Shown piece by piece: positions 1-5,061 of a DNA stretch of 5,061 nt; within the stretch, counting starts at the first letter, position 1; the number at the start of each line of letters is the position of its first letter. The position numbers were made by a program, and so were the translations under genes. Origin of the DNA: Clostridiaceae bacterium (GTDB taxonomy: Bacteria; Bacillota; Clostridia; Saccharofermentanales; UBA5734). The stretch is taken from assembly GCA_012729935.1 (NCBI GenBank), contig JAAYBY010000297.1, forward strand, positions 1-5,061, written 5' to 3'. The notes under the pieces are model-generated. The model did no database searches and was not told where the DNA came from. It worked only from the letters and a program-made list of their open reading frames with translations.

Positions 1-383
1 AGATCATAAGGTATTGAAGAACCATTTTTAAAGCGAATGCAGCTTTTTCCCATATCAAGCTTAGTTGGGACACGTTTTGCATACTCATTAATAAACCACA
101 CTTTTACCTCCGCATTGCTATACATTCCCATATGATACAGAGAAATATAATTTTTTTGAGAAGCAAGTGCGAGAAAGGGCAGCGGTTCACCTCTTTTTGC
201 GTGATATCCTCTGGGATACTTCGAAATGGGCACAACATAGCTGATCATACCGTAGGATATTTGTTCAAAAAAGCCCTCGGGCAAGTTCGATAAGATAATA
301 TTTCGTAATTGCTTTATGCTATTTCTTCTGTTCTCCGGTAAAGCCTTGATATATTCTTCAACACTGTCAGCATCGTAATTCAT
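1..383 (-). CDS. DUF1801 (YdhG-like) domain protein, C-terminus cut by the window edge
   Basis: Reading leftward from an ATG at 383, 127 codons are open to the window edge without a stop. The ATG follows a strong Shine-Dalgarno site (GGAGG, with GTGGCAG before the start). The protein begins MNYDADSVEEYIKALPE and contains ISYGMISYVVP (about residues 42-52), a central FLALASQKNYISLYHMG stretch (70-86) and KSCIRFKN (113-120). These match the DUF1801/YdhG family of small, single-domain cytosolic proteins of about 115-150 residues, so probably only a short C-terminal piece is missing. Some relatives (Bacillus YdhG/Fra) have been described as frataxin-like iron chaperones, but that role cannot be read from this sequence. 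It starts 25 bp after the squalene-repeat gene ends and is probably cotranscribed with it. Family assignment is fairly sure; function is unknown. Confidence 0.85.
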   Translation of the reverse strand, partial: MNYDADSVEEYIKALPENRRNSIKQLRNIILSNLPEGFFEQISYGMISYVVPISKYPRGYHAKRGEPLPFLALASQKNYISLYHMGMYSNAEVKVWFINEYAKRVPTKLDMGKSCIRFKNGSSIPYD

Positions 384-408
384 CTGCCACCTCCATTGTG
401 TCATTGTC

Positions 409-1242
409 TCACATTTCAAGATTACATGCGATTTCGTCAAAGCGTTTTGTTGCCAATCTACTGGGGCTTCCCTTTTTACAGAAAGTCAACCCTGAAAGTT
501 TAGGAACACTGCGCTCAACGATAATCTGCCCGTCAACCATTTTAGATTTCAATATGTTCAGAGCTTCGAGAAACCGTTGATCTTTCTTGGCCCGACGGTA
601 AAAAGACAACACATAGACATAAACAAAGAGATTGTAGTTGCGGAAGGGATATTCGACCTGCATGAACAAAGTGCCGATGCCATAGTGGCAGGGTCCAATC
701 GGTTTGCGGATCGTCCAGTGTTCCAATAAGAAATCCACTGCTTTATCCAGATCGGGTTCTCGATATACATTCCGGCTGCAGCGAAATGCGTCAAGAGCTG
801 TAAGCGTCGGCAAGGGATTTGAATATTCCGTTTCCGGACCACGTCCGAACATAAATTTATTACAGCGCCATCCACCATCGTGATACTGGATGTCCAGAAG
901 ATGTTGGAATGTTTTTTGCAGTCTGACATCAGCGGAATAACCCAATTTACACAGCGTATTGGCGGCAGCGATTGTCTGACAAGGATATATCGTTCCTTTT
1001 GGATACAATTTGAAACGTCCATCCTCTTGCCAAGTACTAAAAATCAGTTCAGCACATGCTTCAAGAATCGACTCTGTGGGAGTCATCCCTAATTCCAACA
1101 GATATGAGACGCATTCCAGTGTTGAGAACGGTGCACCTTTTATCAAACGTTTATCAGGTGTTGTCCAGAAGTCCGCTCCGTTGTCATAACGATGTGATAA
1201 TATCGCTTCAATATCTGACTGATAATGCATCTCCGTGGTCAT
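409..1242 (-). CDS. Prenyltransferase/squalene-oxidase-repeat (alpha/alpha-toroid) protein, 277 aa
   Basis: The ATG at 1242 is preceded by GAGGTG four bases upstream, and the ORF ends in TGA at 409. The sequence shows degenerate repeats of the squalene-hopene cyclase/protein prenyltransferase toroid type. These are a first repeat near TWQEDGRFKLYP (70-81), a clearer QW-like repeat at QYHDGGWRC (119-127), and a weaker one near DGQIIVE (237-243), with hydrophobic helix pairs between. Real triterpene cyclases have about 600-700 residues in two toroid domains and a DxDD acid motif. This protein is less than half that length and shows no DxDD, so it is unlikely to be a cyclase. It belongs to a short, conserved clostridial group usually annotated only as prenyltransferase/squalene oxidase repeat-containing. 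There is no signal peptide or membrane segment, and a soluble single toroid binding a lipid or peptide is possible but inferred. The DUF1801 gene follows closely downstream. Confidence 0.85.
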   Translation of the reverse strand: MTTEMHYQSDIEAILSHRYDNGADFWTTPDKRLIKGAPFSTLECVSYLLELGMTPTESILEACAELIFSTWQEDGRFKLYPKGTIYPCQTIAAANTLCKLGYSADVRLQKTFQHLLDIQYHDGGWRCNKFMFGRGPETEYSNPLPTLTALDAFRCSRNVYREPDLDKAVDFLLEHWTIRKPIGPCHYGIGTLFMQVEYPFRNYNLFVYVYVLSFYRRAKKDQRFLEALNILKSKMVDGQIIVERSVPKLSGLTFCKKGSPSRLATKRFDEIACNLEM

Positions 1243-1346
1243 TTTTCACCTCAAACTAACCGGATTACTAGAAGAATCACGTTTCATCACATATCAGATC
1301 GATCGCCAGCAGATCTTCTGCAACCATTATCAACATGATCCACTAA

Positions 1347-1838
1347 CTATTTAATGCTTTTTTTGAAATCAATAAGAGTAAAGATTGCCTCAAACAGCTC
1401 ATCCGAAGATAAGTCGAAAACAAGAGGTAAGTACTTCAACCGATTCCCCATTTGTTTTGAATTCGCGATCATCAACCTAACTTCTTTATCCAATGCCAGT
1501 CTCAACAAGTCCGCACGTGATTTTTCCGAAACATAGAGAGTCACCTTAAAAAAGCTCTGCCAAATCGACATCCAGAAAATCGTCGTTTCATTCTGACCTC
1601 CTCGAACGCCTGTCCATTTATAAAGGCCTTTGGCCAGCCACGCCTTACCGTCTGTGTAATAGCGCCATTTTAACTGAATCTCATGGCTTGCAAGTTGCAT
1701 CAAAAACTTCTCATAGGCATGGTTCGCTTCTCCAAGCGCTTTGGCAATAACATCATCCGTTGGCTTAATGTCAGGATCTTTCAGCAATTGCTGCCTGGTT
1801 GGTTTTTCAACGTTTTTTACATCTTTCTCTTGTTCCAC
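1347..1838 (-). CDS. DUF3788 family protein, 163 aa, GTG start
   Basis: The start is GTG at 1838, supported by GGAGAGG seven bases upstream; no ATG lies at this position. The ORF ends in TAG at 1347. The first 25 residues are charged and probably disordered. After them come LGEANHAYEKFLMQLASH (35-52), then a beta-rich part with conserved aromatics: IQLKWRYYTDGKAWLAKG (54-71), FWMSIWQSFFKVTLYVSEK (88-106), and a C-terminal helical tail. This order (helical entry, W..Y..G..W..K, then a strand with a lysine- and serine-rich turn) fits DUF3788, a family of small cytosolic proteins of about 140-165 residues without an assigned biochemical role. It begins 24 bp after the DUF3795 gene and is probably cotranscribed with it. 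The family call is good; function is unknown. Confidence 0.82.
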   Translation of the reverse strand: MEQEKDVKNVEKPTRQQLLKDPDIKPTDDVIAKALGEANHAYEKFLMQLASHEIQLKWRYYTDGKAWLAKGLYKWTGVRGGQNETTIFWMSIWQSFFKVTLYVSEKSRADLLRLALDKEVRLMIANSKQMGNRLKYLPLVFDLSSDELFEAIFTLIDFKKSIK

Positions 1839-1862
1839 TAAACAACCTCTCCATATTGTGAT

Positions 1863-2360
1863 TCAATCATGGCATATCTTTTTCGATTGATTCAACATAT
1901 GCTCTCTATTATCCTTTTGCTCATCCCAGCGATACTTAGGATTTGCCAACAGCGTATCAAGATGACAATTGAGGCATAAGCCGTTGTGGCAGCAAATTGT
2001 CGCTCCGCAATCCGTGCAGCGCCATTTATCACATTCTTTTTTTATAAAAACGTCCATACCAGAAGTTTTGATGTCGTTGAGATTTTCGATCATACTCAAA
2101 TGGTATTTTGTTCGATAACGCTTATCCAAAGCCATCAATCTCCTGCAGGGAAAGACTTCACATTGGAAGCAAAACCGGATGCTGCCTTTTGCCAGCAGTT
2201 CGCAGGCATCTGCCATGTGCTTACAGTTTTCGCCCCGGGGAATACATCCCGGACAATATTTTCTGCGAAATCCGAGTTTGTTGATATCTTTTTCCTCGAA
2301 TTGAAAAGCAACACACAAACTGCAGTTCATACCACAGGGGGCAATCATTTTTTCATCCAT
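1863..2360 (-). CDS. DUF3795 cysteine-rich (probable zinc/metal-binding) protein, 165 aa
   Basis: I place the start at the ATG at 2360, preceded by AGGTGG with four bases between. A longer frame from a TTG at 2420 would add 20 residues, but it has no ribosome site and the added residues do not fit the family. The protein opens MIAPCGMNCSLC (5-16), the DUF3795 signature. It then has YCPGC (35-39), FCFQCEVFPC (63-72), the conserved LDKRYRTKYHLSMIENL (78-94), and a C-terminal WRCTDCG...CCHNGLCLNC cluster (114-132). It carries 18 cysteines in 165 residues, spaced in pairs as in zinc-ribbon or iron-sulphur knuckles. No signal peptide is present, so it is probably cytosolic. Metal binding is inferred from the cysteine pattern; the biological role is not known. 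The start overlaps the stop of a 35-codon ORF (TGATG), which suggests translational coupling. Confidence 0.88.
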   Translation of the reverse strand: MDEKMIAPCGMNCSLCVAFQFEEKDINKLGFRRKYCPGCIPRGENCKHMADACELLAKGSIRFCFQCEVFPCRRLMALDKRYRTKYHLSMIENLNDIKTSGMDVFIKKECDKWRCTDCGATICCHNGLCLNCHLDTLLANPKYRWDEQKDNREHMLNQSKKICHD

Positions 2361-2467
2361 CAGACCACCTGATCCGATATAATTCCATCGTCCAACAGAT
2401 AGTGAAAATGGACACGCCAAAAATCATTGATCTGCCAGAAAATTGCACCTGTCCCTCTTTTGTTCAT
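2360..2467 (-). CDS. Small ORF (35 aa) with strong ribosome site, coupled to the DUF3795 gene
   Basis: An ATG at 2467 follows GGAGG by nine bases, one of the better ribosome sites in the window. The frame runs 35 codons and stops in a TGA that shares bases with the ATG of the DUF3795 gene. The peptide starts MNKRGTGAIFWQI and ends ISDQVV; it has no obvious membrane helix. I recognise no family with confidence. It may be a leader peptide that couples translation to the next gene. It may also be the degraded start of a small membrane protein: after about residue 13 the +1 frame gives a hydrophobic stretch, MIFGVSIFTICWTM, ending at 2353, as expected if one base had been inserted. The ribosome site and overlap are seen directly; expression and either role are inferred. 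Confidence 0.45.
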   Translation of the reverse strand: MNKRGTGAIFWQINDFWRVHFHYLLDDGIISDQVV

Positions 2468-2476
2468 TTCAAGTGT

Positions 2477-2481
2477 CCTCC
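2477..2481 (-). promoter_or_regulatory. Shine-Dalgarno GGAGG for the 35-codon ORF
   Basis: The minus strand reads GGAGG, then ACACTTGAA, then ATG at 2467. The downstream DUF3795 ATG at 2360 has only a weaker AGGTGG at short spacing. Ribosomes may therefore load mainly here and reinitiate at the TGATG overlap. Confidence 0.6.
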
Positions 2482-2518
2482 ATATATCAATTCTTTTTCT
2501 AATTTAACGAAAGCCTAT

Positions 2519-2872
2519 TCATTTAAATATTTTATTTTCCCACACTGTATCCCGGAAGCCCACCAGAACGAAGTCGTCGCTGACCAAGAGTGGACGCTTC
2601 ACCAGCATACCGTCTGATGCGAGCAATTCAAGTTGCTCTTCTTCACTCATTGCCGGCAATTTGTCCTTCAACTTCAGATCCTTGTACAAAAGACCACTGG
2701 TGTTAAAGAATTTCTTGAGCGGAATTCCGCTCATGCCATACCAGATCTTCAATTCCTCTACAGTTGGGTTGATTTCCTTGATGTTTCTTTCATTAAAAGC
2801 AACATTATAAGCCTCAAGCCACTTCTTAGCCGTTTGGCAGGTACTGCATTTCGGATAACAGATGAACAACAT
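2519..2872 (-). CDS. ArsC/Spx-family thioredoxin-fold protein, 117 aa
   Basis: The ATG at 2872 is preceded by AGAGGAGGA with a five-base gap; TGA at 2519 ends it. The protein opens with a thioredoxin-like strand and a redox motif, CYPKCSTC (5-12), giving a CxxC at Cys9 and Cys12. It continues with NIKEINPTVEELKIW (30-44), the family segment FFNTSGLLYKDL (55-66), and the conserved MLVKRPLLV...VLVGF (89-106). This order and the length of 115-120 residues fit the ArsC/YusI/YffB branch. Family members act as thiol-disulphide proteins, arsenate reductases, or (Spx) RNA-polymerase-binding stress regulators. No arsenic genes (arsB, arsR) are nearby, so a true arsenate reductase is not supported, and the length is shorter than the roughly 131 residues of Spx. 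A general redox role is the safest reading. It is cytosolic, in line with the acetyltransferase gene 82 bp upstream. Confidence 0.88.
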   Translation of the reverse strand: MLFICYPKCSTCQTAKKWLEAYNVAFNERNIKEINPTVEELKIWYGMSGIPLKKFFNTSGLLYKDLKLKDKLPAMSEEEQLELLASDGMLVKRPLLVSDDFVLVGFRDTVWENKIFK

Positions 2873-2954
2873 GATATTCCTCCTCTGGATGCTGGCGGGA
2901 GTAGTGTCAAAGATTTCGGCAATGTTCGCTCCTTCCTGATCGAATAAAAAATCT

Positions 2955-3509
2955 CTACTGTATCTTCTCGTTTAGTAAAACCATGTGTATGTGATCTTCC
3001 CATTTACCATTGATTCTTAAATATTTGTGTGCTAATCCCTCGTTATAAAACCCTAACTTTTCAACGACACGCATGGACCGTTTGTTTCTGGGCATTATAT
3101 TAGCTTCAATGCGATGCAACCCAAATTCATTGAATACAATTTCGATTCCCTTTTGGATTGCTTCGGTCATATATCCTTTATTGATTTCATCCTTATCTAA
3201 TTTATATCCAAGATGACAGGATAAAAATGCTCCCCATACAATGTTGTCGAATACAACTGAACCAATAATCGTGTTCATATCTTCCTTTTTGAAAATCCAT
3301 AGCCTGAAAGAACGTAAATTCTCAATACTGGCTAAATCATTGACTATTTGCTGTTTCCGATATTGCTTTTGATAGAATTCAGGCGTCTTTACTGTCTCCC
3401 ATTGTTCTAAAAAGGATTTGTTTCTTTCATAATAATCGATTACCAATTCTGTATAGGACGTGTCAATTACTCTTAGTATAAGCCTTTCAGTTTTATATGC
3501 TTTTTGCAT
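2955..3509 (-). CDS. GNAT N-acetyltransferase, RimJ/RimL type, 184 aa
   Basis: The ATG at 3509 follows AGGAGA by seven bases; TAG at 2955 ends it. The N-terminus has the RimJ/RimL-type opening TERLILRVID (7-16). A central strand, NTIIGSVVFDNI (79-90), leads to HLGYKLDKDEINKGYMTEAI (99-118), the acetyl-CoA-binding motif A region. The second half of the fold follows as FGLHRIEANIMPRNKRSMRVVEKLGF (129-154), then a terminal strand, EDHIHMVLL (171-179). These enzymes transfer acetyl from acetyl-CoA to amines, often the N-terminal alanine of a ribosomal protein, or to small molecules and antibiotics. The substrate cannot be assigned here. The pyrophosphate loop reads INKGYMTEA, lacking the leading Gln/Arg of the strict motif but common in this branch. 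Its ribosome site lies inside the remnant of another acetyltransferase gene. Confidence 0.9.
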   Translation of the reverse strand: MQKAYKTERLILRVIDTSYTELVIDYYERNKSFLEQWETVKTPEFYQKQYRKQQIVNDLASIENLRSFRLWIFKKEDMNTIIGSVVFDNIVWGAFLSCHLGYKLDKDEINKGYMTEAIQKGIEIVFNEFGLHRIEANIMPRNKRSMRVVEKLGFYNEGLAHKYLRINGKWEDHIHMVLLNEKIQ

Positions 3510-3597
3510 TTTTCAATCTCCTGCCGTCTGCCAGTTCCAAATTAAAATCATCAATAAAGTTGTTCTCGTTTATTTTTTTTAAGGATATCTCTTTCAT
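3493..3597 (-). pseudogene. Truncated N-terminus of a second GNAT acetyltransferase (remnant)
   Basis: From an ATG at 3597 (a GTG lies just before it) a 34-codon frame runs to TAA at 3493, out of frame with the intact acetyltransferase whose start it overlaps. The peptide opens MKEISLKKINENNFID and continues FNLELADG. I recognise this as the usual beginning of small clostridial diamine/spermidine-type GNAT enzymes, which continue GQE-FVSHPIRSLAQ. Here the likeness stops after about residue 25. If one base is restored after ADG, the next codons read Gln-Glu, so the remnant may reach into the CAGGAG that now serves as the ribosome site of the intact gene. The rest of the enzyme (about 120-130 residues) is absent. 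A functional short leader peptide is the alternative; the upstream ribosome site is weak. The recognition is from memory of the family. Confidence 0.5.
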
Positions 3598-3657
3598 CAC
3601 GTTTGCTTACTCAGCTAATATTCTGCATCAATCTCGTCAATTCATCATTCAGCTATA

Positions 3658-4599
3658 TTAAAATTCAGTCTGTCTAAACGCTTTTCGTAAAAACGCAACT
3701 CGTCTCTCTACACATTCACGCACAATGGAGCTTGAGCGTTCTATATCAAACCCATGGATCGTTCCCACCGTATTATGGAGTTCGACAGACACATTGAACT
3801 GCTTCAATCGCTCAGCATACTGTATGCCACCATCGCGCAAACAGTCAAATTCCGCCGTTTCAATATAGGCAGGCGGCAAATCATCCAGAGAGACAGCTTC
3901 CATTGGAAACATGTACTCCCTCTTTCCAGCGTTCTCATCCTGAATGTAGAACCGGGCATACTTTTTCATATCCTTGTTGTTGCACATTGGTGTGTCGATG
4001 TATTTTTTCATGGATTCCGTCTCTAATCCTCGTGTGGTGACCGGATAAATCAGCATCTGGGCACACGGGATCCGCACTCCCCGATTTCTAGCCATCAGGC
4101 AAACCACGGTAGCCAGTTCTCCTCCAGCACTGTCGCCTCCGACAGCGACGAGCGACGGGTCAATTTCCAGTTCCTCTGCCTGGTTCAAAACCCATTGATA
4201 GGCGTCAAAACAGTCTTCCGGCGCTATAGGAAACGCAAATTTTGGAGCCAGACGATAATCCACAAAAAGCACCATGCAAAGAGCCTTCAGCGCATATTCC
4301 CTGGCCAGGCTGAAATGATGCGGTGCTGCAGGGAGCACAAAACCGCCGCCGTGATAATATATGAGGCAAGGGGCCGGGGTTGTAATCTTAGCCGGTGTAA
4401 ATAAAAGAGCCCTGATCCTACTGCCGTCGGACGTATCAATTTTGAAACGACTCACGTTGATTATGTCTGAAGATTTCTCTTTTACAAACAGCGTCCCCAT
4501 CAGTTTTTGCATAACTGGTAAGAACGCTCTATTTAGCGGTGGATTCACATGCTCCCACTTCTTAAAATCAGGATGAATAGGGTACTTTGTTCTTTTCAT
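3658..4599 (-). CDS. HSL-family alpha/beta-hydrolase (carboxylesterase/lipase), 313 aa
   Basis: The ATG at 4599 is preceded only by a weak AAGAG about ten bases upstream; TAA at 3658 ends it. The protein shows the full hormone-sensitive-lipase set: the oxyanion-hole motif YYHGGGF (81-87), VDYRLAPKFAFP (113-124), the nucleophile elbow GGDSAGGE with Ser157, the acid Asp252 in EFDCLRDGG (250-258), and His282 in IHGF (281-284). All catalytic residues are intact and the length of about 310 is normal. No signal peptide is present, so it should act in the cytosol on short- to medium-chain acyl esters or small xenobiotic esters. The residues before about 60 would form the helical cap seen in this family. 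It is the first gene of the minus-strand series and lies divergent from the gene starting at 5041. The natural substrate is unknown. Confidence 0.93.
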   Translation of the reverse strand: MKRTKYPIHPDFKKWEHVNPPLNRAFLPVMQKLMGTLFVKEKSSDIINVSRFKIDTSDGSRIRALLFTPAKITTPAPCLIYYHGGGFVLPAAPHHFSLAREYALKALCMVLFVDYRLAPKFAFPIAPEDCFDAYQWVLNQAEELEIDPSLVAVGGDSAGGELATVVCLMARNRGVRIPCAQMLIYPVTTRGLETESMKKYIDTPMCNNKDMKKYARFYIQDENAGKREYMFPMEAVSLDDLPPAYIETAEFDCLRDGGIQYAERLKQFNVSVELHNTVGTIHGFDIERSSSIVRECVERRVAFLRKAFRQTEF

Positions 4600-4976
4600 A
4601 ATAACGCACTCTTATGTTTACGTTCATTGTTCAACAGAATAAAACGGGACAATCGTATTCCTTATGGCATCAAATCAAACTGACTGCGGTTCTAATCAGT
4701 TCAGAATTCATCACTCAACCGCAAACCTTCTTTCATAATAACATTTTCGTCCCCTGCATGGTCGAATCTTTTTTTGTAATACGGCTGTGTTCTAGATCGG
4801 CACGGTTTTTCAATGGTTAGATAATGCGAATTCAGAGGACAAATACAATCAATCTAAAGAAGAAACAAACCATATTTATCGTTTGGTATCTGATATACGT
4901 AATTGAACATGAAATGGCATGATGTATTTCTTCGTTCCAATGTGCAATTGTCACATATTTTCAATAAAGTAGTTGG

Positions 4977-5006
4977 TAACATTACTAATCGGTAAAAGTA
5001 ATGTTA
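4977..5006. promoter_or_regulatory. Perfect 10-bp inverted repeat, possible operator/promoter of the gene at 5041
   Basis: The arms TAACATTACT (4977-4986) and AGTAATGTTA (4997-5006) are exact reverse complements around a 10-base spacer, giving 20 bp between arm centres (two helical turns). Each arm also falls within a small GTAA-N2-TTA box (4976-4985 and 4998-5007). An extended -10-like TGTTAATCA overlaps the right arm at 5002-5010. A dimeric repressor such as a TetR, MarR or HxlR protein could bind here and block the gene starting at 5041. The hairpin is AT-rich with no T-run after it, so a terminator is unlikely. The dyad is seen directly; its role is inferred. Confidence 0.5.
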
Positions 5007-5027
5007 ATCAATGAAGATATTTCATTT

Positions 5028-5032
5028 GGAGG
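5028..5032 (+). promoter_or_regulatory. Shine-Dalgarno GGAGG for the gene starting at 5041
   Basis: GGAGG lies eight bases before the ATG at 5041, an ideal spacing. An in-frame ATG at 5035 is only two bases from the site and so is a poor start. This decides the start at 5041. Confidence 0.8.
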
Positions 5033-5040
5033 ATATGACC

Positions 5041-5061
5041 ATGGAGAAAATCGTGATCATC
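5041..5061 (+). CDS. Start of a plus-strand gene, cut by the window edge (7 codons)
   Basis: Only the first seven codons, MEKIVII, are present, after a strong ribosome site. A short charged start followed by a hydrophobic strand (KIVII) is typical of Rossmann- or flavodoxin-like proteins such as FMN reductases or NAD(P)-dependent oxidoreductases, but seven residues cannot decide a family. It is transcribed away from the hydrolase gene and may be controlled by the dyad at 4977-5006. Confidence 0.7.

Larger units (their letters stand above)
4600..5040. other. Divergent intergenic region of 441 bp
   Basis: This region separates two genes transcribed away from each other and should hold both promoters. 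The plus-strand frame at 4614-4820 has no ribosome site and no recognisable protein. A minus-strand frame of about 40 codons ending in ENVIMKEGLRLSDEF (stop near 4718) looks faintly protein-like but has no start; it may be gene debris. Its right end carries an inverted repeat at 4977-5006 and a ribosome site at 5028. I see no convincing -35/-10 pair for the hydrolase gene, no tRNA and no strong terminator hairpin. Confidence 0.6.

Noticed and set aside
1243..1346. Possible integron attC site between cassette-like genes
   Set aside because: GTTAGTG and GTTAGTT occur near the gap ends, but they do not form the paired RYYYAAC/GTTRRRY boxes with internal arms that attC requires.
1863..2420. Longer DUF3795 reading frame from a TTG at 2420
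   Set aside because: The extra 20 residues lack a ribosome site, start with TTG and precede the family's usual MIAPCGMNC opening. The ATG at 2360 has AGGTGG upstream.
2519..2872. True arsenate-resistance gene arsC
   Set aside because: The fold and CxxC fit the wider ArsC/Spx family, but no ars operon genes are nearby, so I kept the broader call without a symbol.
2938..2960. T-run just after the acetyltransferase stop as a terminator
   Set aside because: The minus strand has TTTTTT after the TAG but no stable hairpin immediately before it.
3612..3657. Direct repeat TAGCTGA flanking about 40 bp after the hydrolase stop
   Set aside because: Only seven identical bases in AT-rich DNA, with no other sign of a mobile element or target-site duplication.
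4614..4820. Plus-strand 68-codon frame in the divergent intergenic region
   Set aside because: No ribosome site before the ATG, no recognisable domain, and the composition looks like chance open frame in AT-rich DNA.
4941..4955. CRP/FNR-like half palindrome TGTGCAATTGTCACA
   Set aside because: The outer TGTG/CACA match, but the spacing is one base short of the TGTGA-N6-TCACA site and the inner bases do not pair; chance is likely.

Overview
The window looks like chromosomal DNA from a low-to-moderate GC Bacillota, most likely a clostridial gut or soil anaerobe (Lachnospiraceae/Oscillospiraceae-like). This rests on the AT-rich sequence, strong GGAGG-type Shine-Dalgarno sites, occasional GTG starts, and families common in clostridial genomes (DUF3788, DUF3795, DUF1801, the short squalene-cyclase-like toroid protein). 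No rRNA, tRNA, CRISPR array, IS element or prophage gene is visible.

Layout: almost everything lies on the minus strand and reads right to left. From about 4600 down to 1 the order is an HSL-type alpha/beta-hydrolase (3658-4599), a short remnant of one GNAT acetyltransferase (about 3493-3597), an intact RimJ/RimL-type GNAT acetyltransferase (2955-3509), an ArsC/Spx-family thioredoxin-fold protein (2519-2872), a 35-codon small ORF with a strong ribosome-binding site (2360-2467), a cysteine-rich DUF3795 protein (1863-2360), a DUF3788 protein (1347-1838), a squalene/prenyltransferase-repeat protein (409-1242), and a DUF1801 protein running off the left edge (1-383). At the right edge a divergent plus-strand gene begins (5041). 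Its leader carries a perfect 10-bp inverted repeat that may be an operator.

The minus-strand genes are tightly spaced in places (TGATG overlap at 2360, 24 bp at 1839-1862, 25 bp at 384-408) and no convincing terminator separates them, so one or a few transcripts are likely. The genes do not form a recognisable pathway. They look like a string of small, independently acquired accessory genes: an esterase, acetyltransferases, a redox-type protein and conserved proteins of unknown function. Several gaps hold apparent gene debris, which suggests past deletions. I see no strong case for a new defence or biosynthetic system. The most informative oddities are the truncated GNAT N-terminus fused onto the leader of the next gene, the 35-codon ORF coupled to the DUF3795 gene, and the palindromic promoter region at 4977-5006.
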